From Chloroflexota bacterium (GTDB lineage Bacteria; Chloroflexota; Limnocylindria; Limnocylindrales; CSP1-4), in assembly GCA_003141955.1 (NCBI GenBank), contig PLOC01000029.1, forward strand, positions 1-51,697: a DNA stretch of 51,697 nt, in the 5' to 3' direction. The translations under genes and the position numbers were made by a program. The notes beneath the pieces are model-generated. The model saw only the letters and a list, made by a program, of their open reading frames with translations. It made no database searches and had not been told where the DNA came from. Below are positions 29,526 through 37,970 of the stretch, piece by piece (the first letter of the stretch is position 1; the number at the start of each line of letters is the position of its first letter).

Positions 29526-30449
29526 TCAATGCGCCAGAGCAGCCTCGAGCGACAGCCCGGTTTCGCGCTCGGAGAGTTCCCACAGCGCAACGAGCTGGGC
29601 CGGGTCGTTGATCCTGGGTCCGACCCTGCGCACCACCGGCGCACCGAAGTGGAACCATCGGGGTGCGTAGAGCGAGCCTCCGACCGCGGCCGGATCGGTG
29701 CCGGCCCGAAGCTGGCAGAGGGCGCCTTTCGCGGCGGGTTGGGCGAACACCGGGGCGGTGATGACCCAGAACCGTTGCCGCCAGCCGGTCATGGCTCTGG
29801 CGCTCGTGGACTGGAGATCGGTCTTCGAGAAACCGGGGTCGGCGGCGTAGGCGGTCACGCTCCGGCCGGCGAGCCGGCGGTTGAGCTCCAGGGCGAACTG
29901 GAGGCACGCGCGCTTCGACATCCCGTAGGCGACCCAGGGCTTGTAGCAGCCGTCCATGTGCGTGTTCGTCAGGTCGTACTTGCCGGCAGCGAAGCGGTAG
30001 AGCGAAGTCGTGCTGACGACGCGCGCGGCAGGCGCGGCCAGGAGCGAGGGCATCAGCCGCATCGTCAGCGCGAAATGGCCCAGGTGATTCGTGCCGAACT
30101 GGGTTTCGAACCCGTCGGCGGTCCTGCCCTCGGGCACGGCCATCAGGCCAGCGTTGTTGAACAGCATGTCGATCCTGGGATAGGCCGCCACCACCTCCCG
30201 AGCGAATGGGGCGATCGAGGAGAGCGAGCCGAGATCGAGGCGGCGAATCTCCAGGTACGCGTCCGGCACCGAGGCCACTATAGTCTGGCGGGCCACTTCG
30301 GCCTTCTCGAGGTTGCGCGCCCCGATGACGACGAGCGCCCCGTGAGCCGCCAGCTGGCGCACCGTCGCCAACCCGAGGCCACCGTTTCCGCCGGTCACGA
30401 CTGCCGTCTTTTCCGCTAGATCGGGGATGTCGCTCGCCGTCCAGCCCAT
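29526..30449 (-). CDS. Short-chain dehydrogenase/reductase
   Basis: 307 aa. The Rossmann NAD(P) motif TGGNGGLG (residues 20-27), NNAGLM, and the catalytic Tyr/Lys in VAYGMSKRA are present, with Ser in VVSTTSLYRF. The pattern (NTHMDG, ...FGTNHLGHFALT) resembles the retinol-dehydrogenase/protochlorophyllide-reductase-like branch common in bacteria. Substrate unknown. AAAGGG stands about 8 nt before the ATG. It is convergent with the PAS-GGDEF gene and lies downstream of the REC-EAL-REC-LuxR gene on the same strand. Confidence 0.9.
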   Translation of the reverse strand: MGWTASDIPDLAEKTAVVTGGNGGLGLATVRQLAAHGALVVIGARNLEKAEVARQTIVASVPDAYLEIRRLDLGSLSSIAPFAREVVAAYPRIDMLFNNAGLMAVPEGRTADGFETQFGTNHLGHFALTMRLMPSLLAAPAARVVSTTSLYRFAAGKYDLTNTHMDGCYKPWVAYGMSKRACLQFALELNRRLAGRSVTAYAADPGFSKTDLQSTSARAMTGWRQRFWVITAPVFAQPAAKGALCQLRAGTDPAAVGGSLYAPRWFHFGAPVVRRVGPRINDPAQLVALWELSERETGLSLEAALAH

Positions 30450-30478
30450 GCGCCGCCCTTTCGTATTGGGGCTTCAGC

Positions 30479-30748
30479 CTAGCAGCCCGGCTCCCGGAAG
30501 CTGGCCTCGAGGCCGCGGACGAGGGCATCTAGGGCCGTCTCGAACTGAGCTTCGTCGTCGTTGAGCAGAGCCAGGGCCTCGCCCATAGCCGCAGCCAGCG
30601 TCGCGACAGCTAGAGCTGGGCGGGGCGTGCCAGCGCCGGTGCCGATCCATCCCGGCGATTGGGCTGGTAGGTCGCCCGCCGAGACCGCCACCTCGGCAAC
30701 CTGCGCGCGCGGCGACTGGCCCTGAGCGAGGCCGCGTCGACAAGCCAC
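30479..30748 (-). CDS. Possible small protein or frameshifted C-terminus
   Basis: 89-residue frame overlapping the 3' end of the REC-EAL-REC-LuxR gene in another frame. Its last 45 residues (PALAVATLAAAMGEALALL, then NDDEAQFETALDALVRGLE...) look like a normal acidic helical protein. The overlapping end of the longer gene, by contrast, is Arg/Pro-rich and poor. Either this is a separate small gene, or a one-base frameshift has detached the true tail. No family recognised. Confidence 0.35.
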   Translation of the reverse strand: MACRRGLAQGQSPRAQVAEVAVSAGDLPAQSPGWIGTGAGTPRPALAVATLAAAMGEALALLNDDEAQFETALDALVRGLEASFREPGC

Positions 30749-32631
30749 TCTTGCTGGGGTCCGCCCCCCGCTCGTGGGTCGGCCGTCGTCGTCGGCTTCG
30801 GCCGTATCCAGCCTTCCCGAACGGCGTGGAGGACGAGCTCAGTCCGGCCTCCGACGCCGACTCGGTCGAACAGGGAGCCGAGATGACCGTCGACGGTTCG
30901 CGGCCGGATCCCAAGCGCCGCGGCGATCTCCGAGGTGGACTGGCCGTGGGCCAAACGTTCGAGTACGGCCAGTTCGCGCGCCGTCGGAACCTCGCCCACC
31001 GAATGGACCGCGCGCATCGTCGACGGCGAGAAGCTGGATTGACCGGCTGCGGCCGACATGATCGCCGCAACGAGCTCTGCCGGTTGCGCCATCTTCAAGA
31101 CGAACGCCGCCGCGCCGGCCTCGAATGCCGCTCGATGGTAGATGGGATAGTCGTACGAGCTGTACATGACAAAAGCGGGGCGGCCACTCTGGTAACGCTC
31201 GAGGAGGCCGAAGCCGGACTCGTTGCCGAGCTGGGTGTCGCAAACGACGACATCGGGCTGGCTATGGTCCAGCAGCTCGACGGCGCGCGCGGTGTCCAGC
31301 GCGACACCGGCGATCTCCAACCCCGGTTCGGACGCCAGGAGGGCCGCGACGGCGCTGGCCACCACGGGGTGGTCGTCTACGATCGCGACTCGAACGACGG
31401 CGGTCCTGTCCGGCCGCTGCAATTCGGCGATGGGGCCCCTCGGTGCGGCAGCACCCGCACCCGGCGGCTCGCCGGGGCGCCCAAGGATGTTGCCCTGACC
31501 GTAGCCCACGCCCAGATCGAGGAGCGTTGCGAGCTCGGCGGCTGTTTCGATCCCCTCGGCGACGACGCCCATGCCCATCTGGCCCGCGAATGCAATCAGC
31601 GCCGATGCAAGCGCCCGACGGGCCCGGTCTGCGCCGATCCCACGCGTCAGGCTGATGTCGAGCTTGATGATGTCCGGGCTCAGCTGAAGGATGTGGCGCA
31701 GACTGGCCAGGCCCGCGCCGGCGTCGTCCACCGCGAGCCGAGCGCCCCGCGCTCGAAGATCGGCGAGCCCGACCTGGATCGCTTCGTAGTCAGCCACGGG
31801 TGCGTGCTCGCTGATCTCCAGCACCAGCCTTTCCATCGGGAGGCCGAACAAGAGGGTTGCCAGCTGCTCTGACATTGCGGTCGTCGGCGAGACGTTGAGA
31901 GCCAGGTAGGCGTCGGCCGGCAGCTCGTCGAAGCGCGCCAGATGGGCCCTTATCGCGGCCAGCTCGATCTGCTCCTGCCGGCCGACTTCGCCGGCGGCCG
32001 CCAGCCAGACATCAGGCCCCCACGGCGGCTCGCGCTCGAAGCGCGCGAGCCCCTCGTAGCCGACGACCCGCCCCGTTGTGAGCTCGAAGATGGGCTGGTA
32101 CACGGCTCGGATCGCGCCGGGCTCCAGAAGCGCGTCTATGTCCATGGCCAGCGTGCGAGCGCGAGCCTCCTCCATCGCCTGGTGGCCGAGGTGCTCCGCC
32201 ACTTCGAGCGAGCCCCAGGTCGCCGGCGCGCCCGACAGGCTGGGCAGACCGCGACTCGCACGGTCGACAGTCTCCAGTATCTCGGCGATTGGGGCGCCTC
32301 TGGCAACGTAGCCAAGAGCACCCGCACGCACCATGGCCGTCACCGATGAACCATCGTCGCCGCCCGCGAGCGCAACCACGCGTGTCTCCGGCGCAGCCTG
32401 GCGTATCTCGCCGACGATACGGGCACCATCGCCCGGGTTCTTGACGTCCAGGACGGTGACATCGGGCCGATACGCAGCGGCCAGCCGCGCCGCCGCGTCC
32501 GCATCGCCGGCCACGGCGACGATCGTCATCCGCGGGTCGGACCCGAGGGCGTCGGACAACGCCGCCAAGATCTCTGGGTCGTCGGCGGCGATCAGCGCCC
32601 TGATCAGCCGCGGCGGGCCATCAGAGCTCAT
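30610..32631 (-). CDS. REC-EAL-REC-LuxR fusion regulator
   Basis: 673 aa from ATG 32631 (MSSDGPPRL). Order: receiver 1 (about 8-125, acceptor Asp62 in VTVLDVKNPG, but Arg where the conserved Lys is expected), EAL phosphodiesterase domain (about 165-410), receiver 2 (about 430-545, IVDDHPVV, VVCDTQLG, FVLKMAQP complete), and a LuxR/NarL helix-turn-helix (ARELAVLERLAHGQSTSEIAAALGIRPRTVDGHL). EAL residues that bind Mg and c-di-GMP appear intact: GYEGL, LALNVS, LEISEH, VDDAGAG, IIKLD, AEGIE. It should degrade or sense c-di-GMP and bind DNA. The last 40 residues are Arg/Pro-rich and may be out of frame. Confidence 0.88.
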   Translation of the reverse strand: MSSDGPPRLIRALIAADDPEILAALSDALGSDPRMTIVAVAGDADAAARLAAAYRPDVTVLDVKNPGDGARIVGEIRQAAPETRVVALAGGDDGSSVTAMVRAGALGYVARGAPIAEILETVDRASRGLPSLSGAPATWGSLEVAEHLGHQAMEEARARTLAMDIDALLEPGAIRAVYQPIFELTTGRVVGYEGLARFEREPPWGPDVWLAAAGEVGRQEQIELAAIRAHLARFDELPADAYLALNVSPTTAMSEQLATLLFGLPMERLVLEISEHAPVADYEAIQVGLADLRARGARLAVDDAGAGLASLRHILQLSPDIIKLDISLTRGIGADRARRALASALIAFAGQMGMGVVAEGIETAAELATLLDLGVGYGQGNILGRPGEPPGAGAAAPRGPIAELQRPDRTAVVRVAIVDDHPVVASAVAALLASEPGLEIAGVALDTARAVELLDHSQPDVVVCDTQLGNESGFGLLERYQSGRPAFVMYSSYDYPIYHRAAFEAGAAAFVLKMAQPAELVAAIMSAAAGQSSFSPSTMRAVHSVGEVPTARELAVLERLAHGQSTSEIAAALGIRPRTVDGHLGSLFDRVGVGGRTELVLHAVREGWIRPKPTTTADPRAGGGPQQEWLVDAASLRASRRARRLPRWRSRRATYQPNRRDGSAPALARPAQL

Positions 32632-33102
32632 CCGGCCATGCCGGGTTCGATCCGGGCGAATGGCTCCCAGGTCGTCACGGTTGTGCCGGCCCGGTGAGTG
32701 CCCTCGACCCGGCACCAGCCACCGGCGATCGTGGCCGTTCGGTCATCGCGGTGAGAGCCAGATGGCGGGGCACACAGCCCCCTTTCCGGTCGAAGCCCCG
32801 GCCTCGTCCTGTCTTGCCACGTACGGGCAGAGAGAGCGGAGCCAAACCACCATTATTGATGATACGCCACATTCGGCGTCAAAAGCCTCAAGGCAGACAG
32901 GTAGACGCCGCTTCCCTTCCCAGTCGTGGACCCGGGCTGCCGGTTCTGTTGGGAATGATCCGCGGCCGGCCTCACGGATACTTGTACTTGACAGCCCCAT
33001 TGACATCAGTCGCCGATGCGTGCACGGTAATTCCGGACTGGTCTACTCACCCGACATCGCCGCCTTCATGTGGCCGAAGCGAGTGGCTTCTCCTGGTGGC
33101 TC
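32632..33102. promoter_or_regulatory. Divergent intergenic region between the REC-EAL-REC-LuxR and kinase genes
   Basis: About 470 bp with no gene I can support. On the leftward strand TTGACG (32877-32882) and CAATAA (32853-32858) with an 18-nt spacer form a possible promoter with a 215-nt leader. On the rightward strand two TTGACA boxes (near 32987 and 33001) lack a good -10. The region around 32850-32890 is locally AT-rich compared with its surroundings. Confidence 0.3.
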
Positions 33103-35271
33103 ATGAGCGAGCGTCGGCCACGGGTTTGTCCTCCAAGCCTTCCCCTCCGCAGCCGTGACTCGCGCAGCGGTGAGGTAGTCGCCGAGAGCGGCGGCCGCGC
33201 CTCGGGGAGCCAGCACCGGAGTCTCACGGCTCGGTCGGCCGCGCCCGAGACCAACGGCGCAGTGAGGTCAACGGGACCGTCATCCGCGGGCGATGGGGCG
33301 GACCGGACTGCCGCTGCATCGGGGGCCTACGGCGATTCGACACTCGAGCGGACCCAGGAGGCGCTTCTCCACAGCGAACGCTGGCACGAGGCGGTACTCG
33401 ACGGCCTCGCCGAGGGCGTCGTCGTGCACGACACCGAGGGCCGGATCGTCGCGAGCAACCCGGTCGCGAGGGCGATCCTCGGTCTCGAGGTCGACGAGCT
33501 CACCGGGAAGACGTCGGTCGACCCAGAATGGCAATCGGTTTGGAGCGACGGCACGCCCGTCCGCGGCGAGGATCTCCCGGCGGTTATCGCGCGGACGACG
33601 GGACAGCCCGTGCACGACGTGGTGATGGGCGTGCGCCATCCGTCCGGGGTGACCAAGTGGTTGCGCGTCAGTGCAATGCCGCTCCGTGAGGGATTGGGCG
33701 ACGAGGTTTCGGGCGCGGTCATCTCGTTCTCCGACATCAGCGAGGCGCGACGCGCGGAACAGGCGCTCCGTGACAGCCAGGTGCTCCTCAACGCGACCCA
33801 GGAACTCACCAAAGTAGGCGGCTGGGCATACGACGTCGAGTCAAAGACGGTCACCTGGACCGACGAGGTCTACAGGATCCACGAGGTGTCCCCCGACGCA
33901 CACAACCCCAACAGCGCAGCGCGTGACATCGAGTTCTACGCGCCAGGGGATCAGGCCCGCATCGACGAGGCGTTCCTGCTGGCTGTGGAGGAGGGTCGGC
34001 CATACGATCTGGAGCTTCGTCTGATCACCGCCAACGGGCGAGAGATCTGGGTCCGGACCAGTGGGCACCCGGAGATCGAGGACGGTCGAGTGGTGCGCCT
34101 GTACGGCGACATCCAGGACATCACCGAACAGCGCGCCGCTAAGGAGGAGCTGCGCGTCGCCCACGAGCGCGTGCGGCGGCTCTTCGACGCCAACATCATG
34201 GGCAACGTCTTCGTCCGCCAGACCGGCGCGATTCTGGAGGCCAACGACTACTTCCTCGACCTCATCGGGCGCACACGAGCGGAACTCGAGCGCGGCGAGC
34301 TCGACTGGAGGGCGGCCACGCCTCCTGAATGGCTGCCCACCAGCGATCACGCGATCGGCGAGATGCGGTCAGCTGGCACCTCAGCGCCGTACGAGAAGGA
34401 GTACCTGCGCGCGGACGGGGCCCGTGTCCCGGTAATCGTCGCGGCCACGGCCCTCCCGGGCCCTGACGGGCTGATCGCCGCGTTCGTGCTCGATATCAGC
34501 GAGCGCAAGCGTGCGGAGGAAAGTCTTCGCACCCTCAACGCCGAGCTCGAGGAGCGCGTGCAGGCTCGCACGGCGGCCCTCGAAGCGACCAATTACGAGC
34601 TGGAGGCCTTCAGCTACTCGGTCAGCCACGACCTTCGGGCCCCGTTGCGCTCGATCGACGCCTTCAGCCAGATCCTTCTGCGCGAGCACGCCGAGGCGTT
34701 GGATGCCGAAGCGCGGCGCCTGCTGGGTGTCGTCGTGCGTAATGCGCAGCAGATGGGGCATCTCATCGACGACTTGCTCGCGTTGTCCCGGGTAGGGCGC
34801 AAGGACCTGGAGTGGACGCCGGTCGACATGGGGGTCCAGGCCCGCTCGGTGGCCGCTGAATGCAGCGCCGCCGCGCCCGGACGGGCCATCGAATTCGACA
34901 TCGGGTCGCTGCATCGCGCACCCGGCGACCCCGGTCTCTTGCGCCTGGTCTGGACGAACCTGATCGACAACGCGGTCAAGTTCACGCGCCCCGTGGAGCG
35001 GCCCCGCATCGAGGTTCGCTGCCGGCGGCGCGAGGGCGAATGCCGCTACACGGTCCGAGACAACGGCGTCGGCTTCGACCCGGCCTATGTCGACAACCTT
35101 TTCAAGCCCTTCCAGCGCCTGCACCAGACGGCCGAGTTCGAGGGCACCGGCATCGGGCTCGCCATCGTCGCGCGGATCGTGCACCGCCATGGCGGCCGGG
35201 TCTGGGCCGAAAGCGCGCCCGGCGAAGGCGCCACGTTCGGATTCTCCCTGCCCACCAAGGAGTTGACATGA
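33103..35271 (+). CDS. Multi-PAS histidine kinase, phytochrome-kinase-like output
   Basis: 722 aa from ATG 33103; GTG 33070 is an alternative. Disordered N-terminus (1-85), then three PAS domains: about 88-215 (GLAEGVVVHDTEGRIVASN), about 225-345 (LTKVGGWAYDVESKTVTWTDEVYRI) and about 355-475. A coiled coil and a HisKA domain with His509 (FSYSVSHDLRAPLRSIDAFS) follow, then HATPase (NLIDNAVKFTRP, DNGVGFDP, GTGIGLAIVARIVHRHGG). No membrane segment. The FSYSVSHDLRAPL pattern is shared with bacteriophytochrome kinases that use Rcp1-like regulators, and exactly such a gene follows with an ATGA overlap. No phytochrome or LOV cysteine domain is seen, so light sensing is not supported. Confidence 0.9.
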   Translation: MSERRPRVCPPSLPLRSRDSRSGEVVAESGGRASGSQHRSLTARSAAPETNGAVRSTGPSSAGDGADRTAAASGAYGDSTLERTQEALLHSERWHEAVLDGLAEGVVVHDTEGRIVASNPVARAILGLEVDELTGKTSVDPEWQSVWSDGTPVRGEDLPAVIARTTGQPVHDVVMGVRHPSGVTKWLRVSAMPLREGLGDEVSGAVISFSDISEARRAEQALRDSQVLLNATQELTKVGGWAYDVESKTVTWTDEVYRIHEVSPDAHNPNSAARDIEFYAPGDQARIDEAFLLAVEEGRPYDLELRLITANGREIWVRTSGHPEIEDGRVVRLYGDIQDITEQRAAKEELRVAHERVRRLFDANIMGNVFVRQTGAILEANDYFLDLIGRTRAELERGELDWRAATPPEWLPTSDHAIGEMRSAGTSAPYEKEYLRADGARVPVIVAATALPGPDGLIAAFVLDISERKRAEESLRTLNAELEERVQARTAALEATNYELEAFSYSVSHDLRAPLRSIDAFSQILLREHAEALDAEARRLLGVVVRNAQQMGHLIDDLLALSRVGRKDLEWTPVDMGVQARSVAAECSAAAPGRAIEFDIGSLHRAPGDPGLLRLVWTNLIDNAVKFTRPVERPRIEVRCRRREGECRYTVRDNGVGFDPAYVDNLFKPFQRLHQTAEFEGTGIGLAIVARIVHRHGGRVWAESAPGEGATFGFSLPTKELT

Positions 35272-35705
35272 ACGTCGAATCGGTCGAAGTCCTGCTCGTG
35301 GAGGACAGCCCGGACGACGTCGAGCTGACGTTGCGAGCCCTGCGCGAGCACAACCTCGCGAACCGCGTCAAGGTAGTGAGCGACGGAGTCGAGGCGCTCG
35401 ACTACATCCGGCCGGACGACCCCGCCAACGCTCCGCGCGACGGCTACCCGAAGCTCGTGCTGCTGGATCTCAAGCTCCCGCGGATCGGCGGACTCGAAGT
35501 GCTTCGGCGTCTGAAGGCCTCGGAAGCGACGAAGACCATCCCGATCGTGGTGCTCACCTCGTCGCAGGAGGAGAGCGACCTGGTCGAGAGCTACCGCCTC
35601 GGTGCCAACAGCTACATCGTCAAGCCGGTCGACTTCCAGCAGTTCACGCAGGCCGTGGTCAGGCTCGGCCTGTACTGGCTGCTCCTCAACAAGGTGCCCG
35701 AATGA
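35268..35705 (+). CDS. Rcp1-like single-domain response regulator
   Basis: 145 aa, receiver only. Acidic pocket in LLVEDSPDDVELTLRAL, phospho-acceptor Asp67 in LVLLDLKLPRIGGLEVL, Thr/Ser in VVLTSSQEESD and Lys in YIVKPVDFQQF. The ATGA overlap with the kinase and a strong AAGGAG 6 nt upstream show translational coupling. Such regulators lack an output domain and act by protein contact or as phosphate shuttles. The next gene begins with its own receiver, so a relay from this kinase to the EAL protein is a reasonable inference. Confidence 0.94.
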   Translation: MNVESVEVLLVEDSPDDVELTLRALREHNLANRVKVVSDGVEALDYIRPDDPANAPRDGYPKLVLLDLKLPRIGGLEVLRRLKASEATKTIPIVVLTSSQEESDLVESYRLGANSYIVKPVDFQQFTQAVVRLGLYWLLLNKVPE

Positions 35706-37690
35706 TCGATGGATCGTCGCCGCTCCGTGTGCTCCTGGTTGAGGACTCGGCGGACGACGCCGAGCTCGTTCTGCGGGCGCTGCGCGACGGCGGCCTGTCC
35801 ATCGAGCTGCGGGCCGTCGCGACCGAAGCGGAGCTCCGCCTGTCCCTGACGCCACGACCGGACCTCATCATCGCCGACTGGACGCTGCCGGGCTTCTCGG
35901 GAGCGGCGGCTCTGGCCATCGCCCATGAGTCGGCCGCCAGCGTGCCGTGCATCCTGATCTCCGGAACGCTGGGCGAGGATCTCGTTGTCGCGGCGTTGCG
36001 GAACGGCGCGGTCGCCTACGTCCCGAAGAGCCGCCTGGAGGCCCTCGTTCCGGCCGTCCATCAAGCCCTGGCCCACGCCGAGGCGCGCTGCCAGCTCGAT
36101 CGCCTGGCGTCGGTGATCGAGGAATCGATCGACGGTGTCGTCATAACCGGCCCAGATCTTCGCATCGTCTACTTCAATGATGCCTTCTCGGATGACGTCG
36201 GCCGAGGGCGCGGCAACCTGCTGCGACAGGCGCTGCCGCCCATTCTGACCGATCTTCTGGGGGCCGCCCTCGTCGCCGAGATCACTCGGACGGTTGCCGC
36301 CGGAACGCGGTGGATCAGAGAGGTCCCCCTGGACCGGTCCAGGGGGACCGGGATAACACTCCAGGTTGCCTGCACGCCGCTCTGGGACGCGGATAGGGCC
36401 ATCTCGGGCTCCGTGGTTACCCTTCGCGATGTCACCAGGCTGCGTACGGCGCAAGCGGAGGTGGCCCTCGAGGCGCTGGTCCGCGTGGCCGTGGCCGAGA
36501 GTCTCCACAGCCTGCCCGCCGACGCGACACTGTCGCAGGCGGCGCAGGCCATCTGCGATCAGCTGGTGACTCTCCCGTCCATCGACGTGGCGGCCGTTGA
36601 CGCCTATCTCGGGGCCGACGATGCCCTGATCGTCGGGCATGCCGCGCCGGCCGGATTCCCGACCGCCGTGGGCGACCACCTGCCGCCCGCCAGGGCCGCC
36701 CACGTGCTCGAGCGGTTGCGGACGGGCCCGTGGGCCCAACTCATCGAGGCCGACCAGGCCGATGGCGGCTGGGCGGCGGAACTCGTGGCGGCCGGCCTGA
36801 AGGCGGTGGCCTACGGGCCGATCACAAGGGGCGACGAGATCGTCGGCTTCCTGTTGATCGGCACACAGGACGAGCGCTTCGCGCACAGGCTGGTGGAGGA
36901 GATGCCCGCGCTGGCCTCCTTCAGCAGCACCTCGAGTGCGCTCCTGGCGGAACGGATGCTGGCACTGCGCCGGCAGACGAGTCTGCGCGGCTCCGTCACG
37001 TCACTTCTGGCCGCGGCCTCGTTCCACCCCGTCTTCCAGCCGATCGTCGATCTCGAGTCGCGTGAGGTCGTTGGCTACGAGGCCCTGACGCGCTTCGACT
37101 CGGGCCAGCGACCCGACCTCTGCTTCGCCGATGCCTGGTCGGTGGGCCTGGGGCCCGATCTGGAGTTAGCCACATTGGCGGCCTCGGTCGCCGCGGCGAA
37201 GAGTTTGCCGGCCGGCCGGTGGCTCGATCTCAACGCCTCACCGTGCCTGCTGAAGGATCCCGAGCGGCTGGGCGAGGCGATCCGGCAGGGTGACCGCCCG
37301 ATCGTTCTCGAGATCACCGAGCACGAGATCATCGCGGACTACGGAGCGCTGCGCGAGGCGGTTCAATCTCTGGAGACTCAGGTGCGTCTCGCCGTCGACG
37401 ACGCCGGCGCTGGAGTCGCGAACTTCGGTCACATCGTGGAGCTGAGACCGGACTTCGTTAAGCTTGACATCGGGCTCGTGAGGGGAGTGAACGCCGACCT
37501 CCGTCGTCAGGCGATGATTGTCGGCATAGGCCACTTCTCGCTGACGACGGGCTGCCGCCTTGTCGCAGAGGGCATCGAGACCGAGGGGGAGGCCCGCACA
37601 TTGAGCGAGCTCGGGGTCGAGTTCGGGCAGGGCTACCTCTTCGGCCGCCCGAAGCGGGTCGAGCAGTGGGCAGCGGCCGGGGTCGCCTAG
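35702..37690 (+). CDS. REC-PAS-GAF-EAL phosphodiesterase
   Basis: 662 aa, start overlapping the previous stop (ATGA). Receiver (4-120, acceptor Asp59 in IIADWTLPGFSG, Lys in AYVPKSRL), PAS (about 135-250), GAF (about 255-420), EAL (about 435-655). EAL residues are retained: VGYEALTRFD, LDLNASP, IVLEITEHE, VDDAGAG, FVKLDIG, AEGIE, GQGYLFGRP. DDAGAG replaces the usual DDFGTG, as in the REC-EAL-REC-LuxR protein, so both EAL domains belong to one subgroup. Likely hydrolyses c-di-GMP under phosphorylation control by the upstream kinase. A 28-bp perfect palindrome lies inside the PAS-coding part. A strong hairpin follows the stop. Confidence 0.92.
   Translation: MIDGSSPLRVLLVEDSADDAELVLRALRDGGLSIELRAVATEAELRLSLTPRPDLIIADWTLPGFSGAAALAIAHESAASVPCILISGTLGEDLVVAALRNGAVAYVPKSRLEALVPAVHQALAHAEARCQLDRLASVIEESIDGVVITGPDLRIVYFNDAFSDDVGRGRGNLLRQALPPILTDLLGAALVAEITRTVAAGTRWIREVPLDRSRGTGITLQVACTPLWDADRAISGSVVTLRDVTRLRTAQAEVALEALVRVAVAESLHSLPADATLSQAAQAICDQLVTLPSIDVAAVDAYLGADDALIVGHAAPAGFPTAVGDHLPPARAAHVLERLRTGPWAQLIEADQADGGWAAELVAAGLKAVAYGPITRGDEIVGFLLIGTQDERFAHRLVEEMPALASFSSTSSALLAERMLALRRQTSLRGSVTSLLAAASFHPVFQPIVDLESREVVGYEALTRFDSGQRPDLCFADAWSVGLGPDLELATLAASVAAAKSLPAGRWLDLNASPCLLKDPERLGEAIRQGDRPIVLEITEHEIIADYGALREAVQSLETQVRLAVDDAGAGVANFGHIVELRPDFVKLDIGLVRGVNADLRRQAMIVGIGHFSLTTGCRLVAEGIETEGEARTLSELGVEFGQGYLFGRPKRVEQWAAAGVA
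36322..36349. repeat. 28-bp perfect palindrome inside a coding region
   Basis: GGTCCCCCTGGACC is followed at once by its exact reverse complement, with no spacer. It encodes the VPLDRSRGTG segment of the PAS domain and keeps the frame. No second copy was seen in the window. Confidence 0.95.
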
Positions 37691-37700
37691 TCACTCTGAC

Positions 37701-37723
37701 GCCCCGACCGGCCGCGTCGGGGC
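37701..37723 (+). terminator. Hairpin terminator after the EAL gene
   Basis: GCCCCGAC-(7 nt)-GTCGGGGC, an 8-bp GC-rich stem starting 11 nt after the stop codon. There is no T-tract, which is common in GC-rich genomes; it could also act as an RNA-processing or 3'-stabilising stem. Confidence 0.55.
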
Positions 37724-37752
37724 CATCCTATGGCTGCCGACACTTGAGACGC

Positions 37753-37884
37753 GCCGCCGATCCCTTGGCGGCAATGGCAGTGGGCGTGGCCCTGGACTAG
37801 CCCATAAGTCCTGCGCAAGGTCACGCGGACCTCCCCCCGTAGCGCACCGCTTATGGTGCAGCGGCCGAGGGTTGAAGCTACGGG
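37753..37884 (+). ncRNA. Structured leader upstream of the sigma-28-like gene (distal part)
   Basis: Three helices can be drawn. GCCGCC/GGCGGC (37753-37758 with 37767-37772) forms a simple hairpin. CCCGTAGC (37836-37843) pairs with GCTACGGG (37877-37884), enclosing GCACC/GGTGC (37844-37848 with 37855-37859), which would stack directly on it. The arrangement looks like a folded 5'-UTR. I looked for the conserved segments of c-di-GMP class I riboswitches and did not find them. Not verified by folding. Confidence 0.4.
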
Positions 37885-37925
37885 CATGAAACAGCGCCTC
37901 GCCTATCTCATCTGGTTCGCCGGCC

Positions 37926-37963
37926 CTGCTAGCCCAACCCTCATAGCGATAGGGGGCTAGCAG
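37926..37963 (+). promoter_or_regulatory. Leader hairpin copy 1, overlapping the ribosome binding site
   Basis: CTGCTAGCCC (37926-37935) pairs with GGGCTAGCAG (37954-37963). After a 3-nt bulge (AAC) an inner CCT/AGG helix closes the 9-nt loop CATAGCGAT. The 3' strand runs into AGGA, the ribosome binding site of the sigma-factor gene (ATG 37971). Opening or closing this stem could control translation. The same element precedes the next gene (38852-38879). Confidence 0.65.
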
Positions 37964-37970
37964 GAACGCC

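Noticed and set aside
32640-32670. GGTTCGATCC, resembling a tRNA T-loop
   Set aside because: The upstream 50 bases lie in the REC-EAL-REC-LuxR coding region and contain no D-arm or anticodon arm, and the acceptor stem cannot be closed on either strand.
33103-34500. Light-sensing phytochrome or LOV input in the multi-PAS kinase
   Set aside because: The output half is phytochrome-kinase-like, but no chromophore-binding GAF/PHY domain or the NCRFLQ-type LOV motif is present.
37836-37963. c-di-GMP class I (GEMM) riboswitch
   Set aside because: Considered because of the c-di-GMP genes around it, but the conserved GGGCAAACC- and ACGCAAAGCC-like segments are absent. The structured leader is reported without a class.
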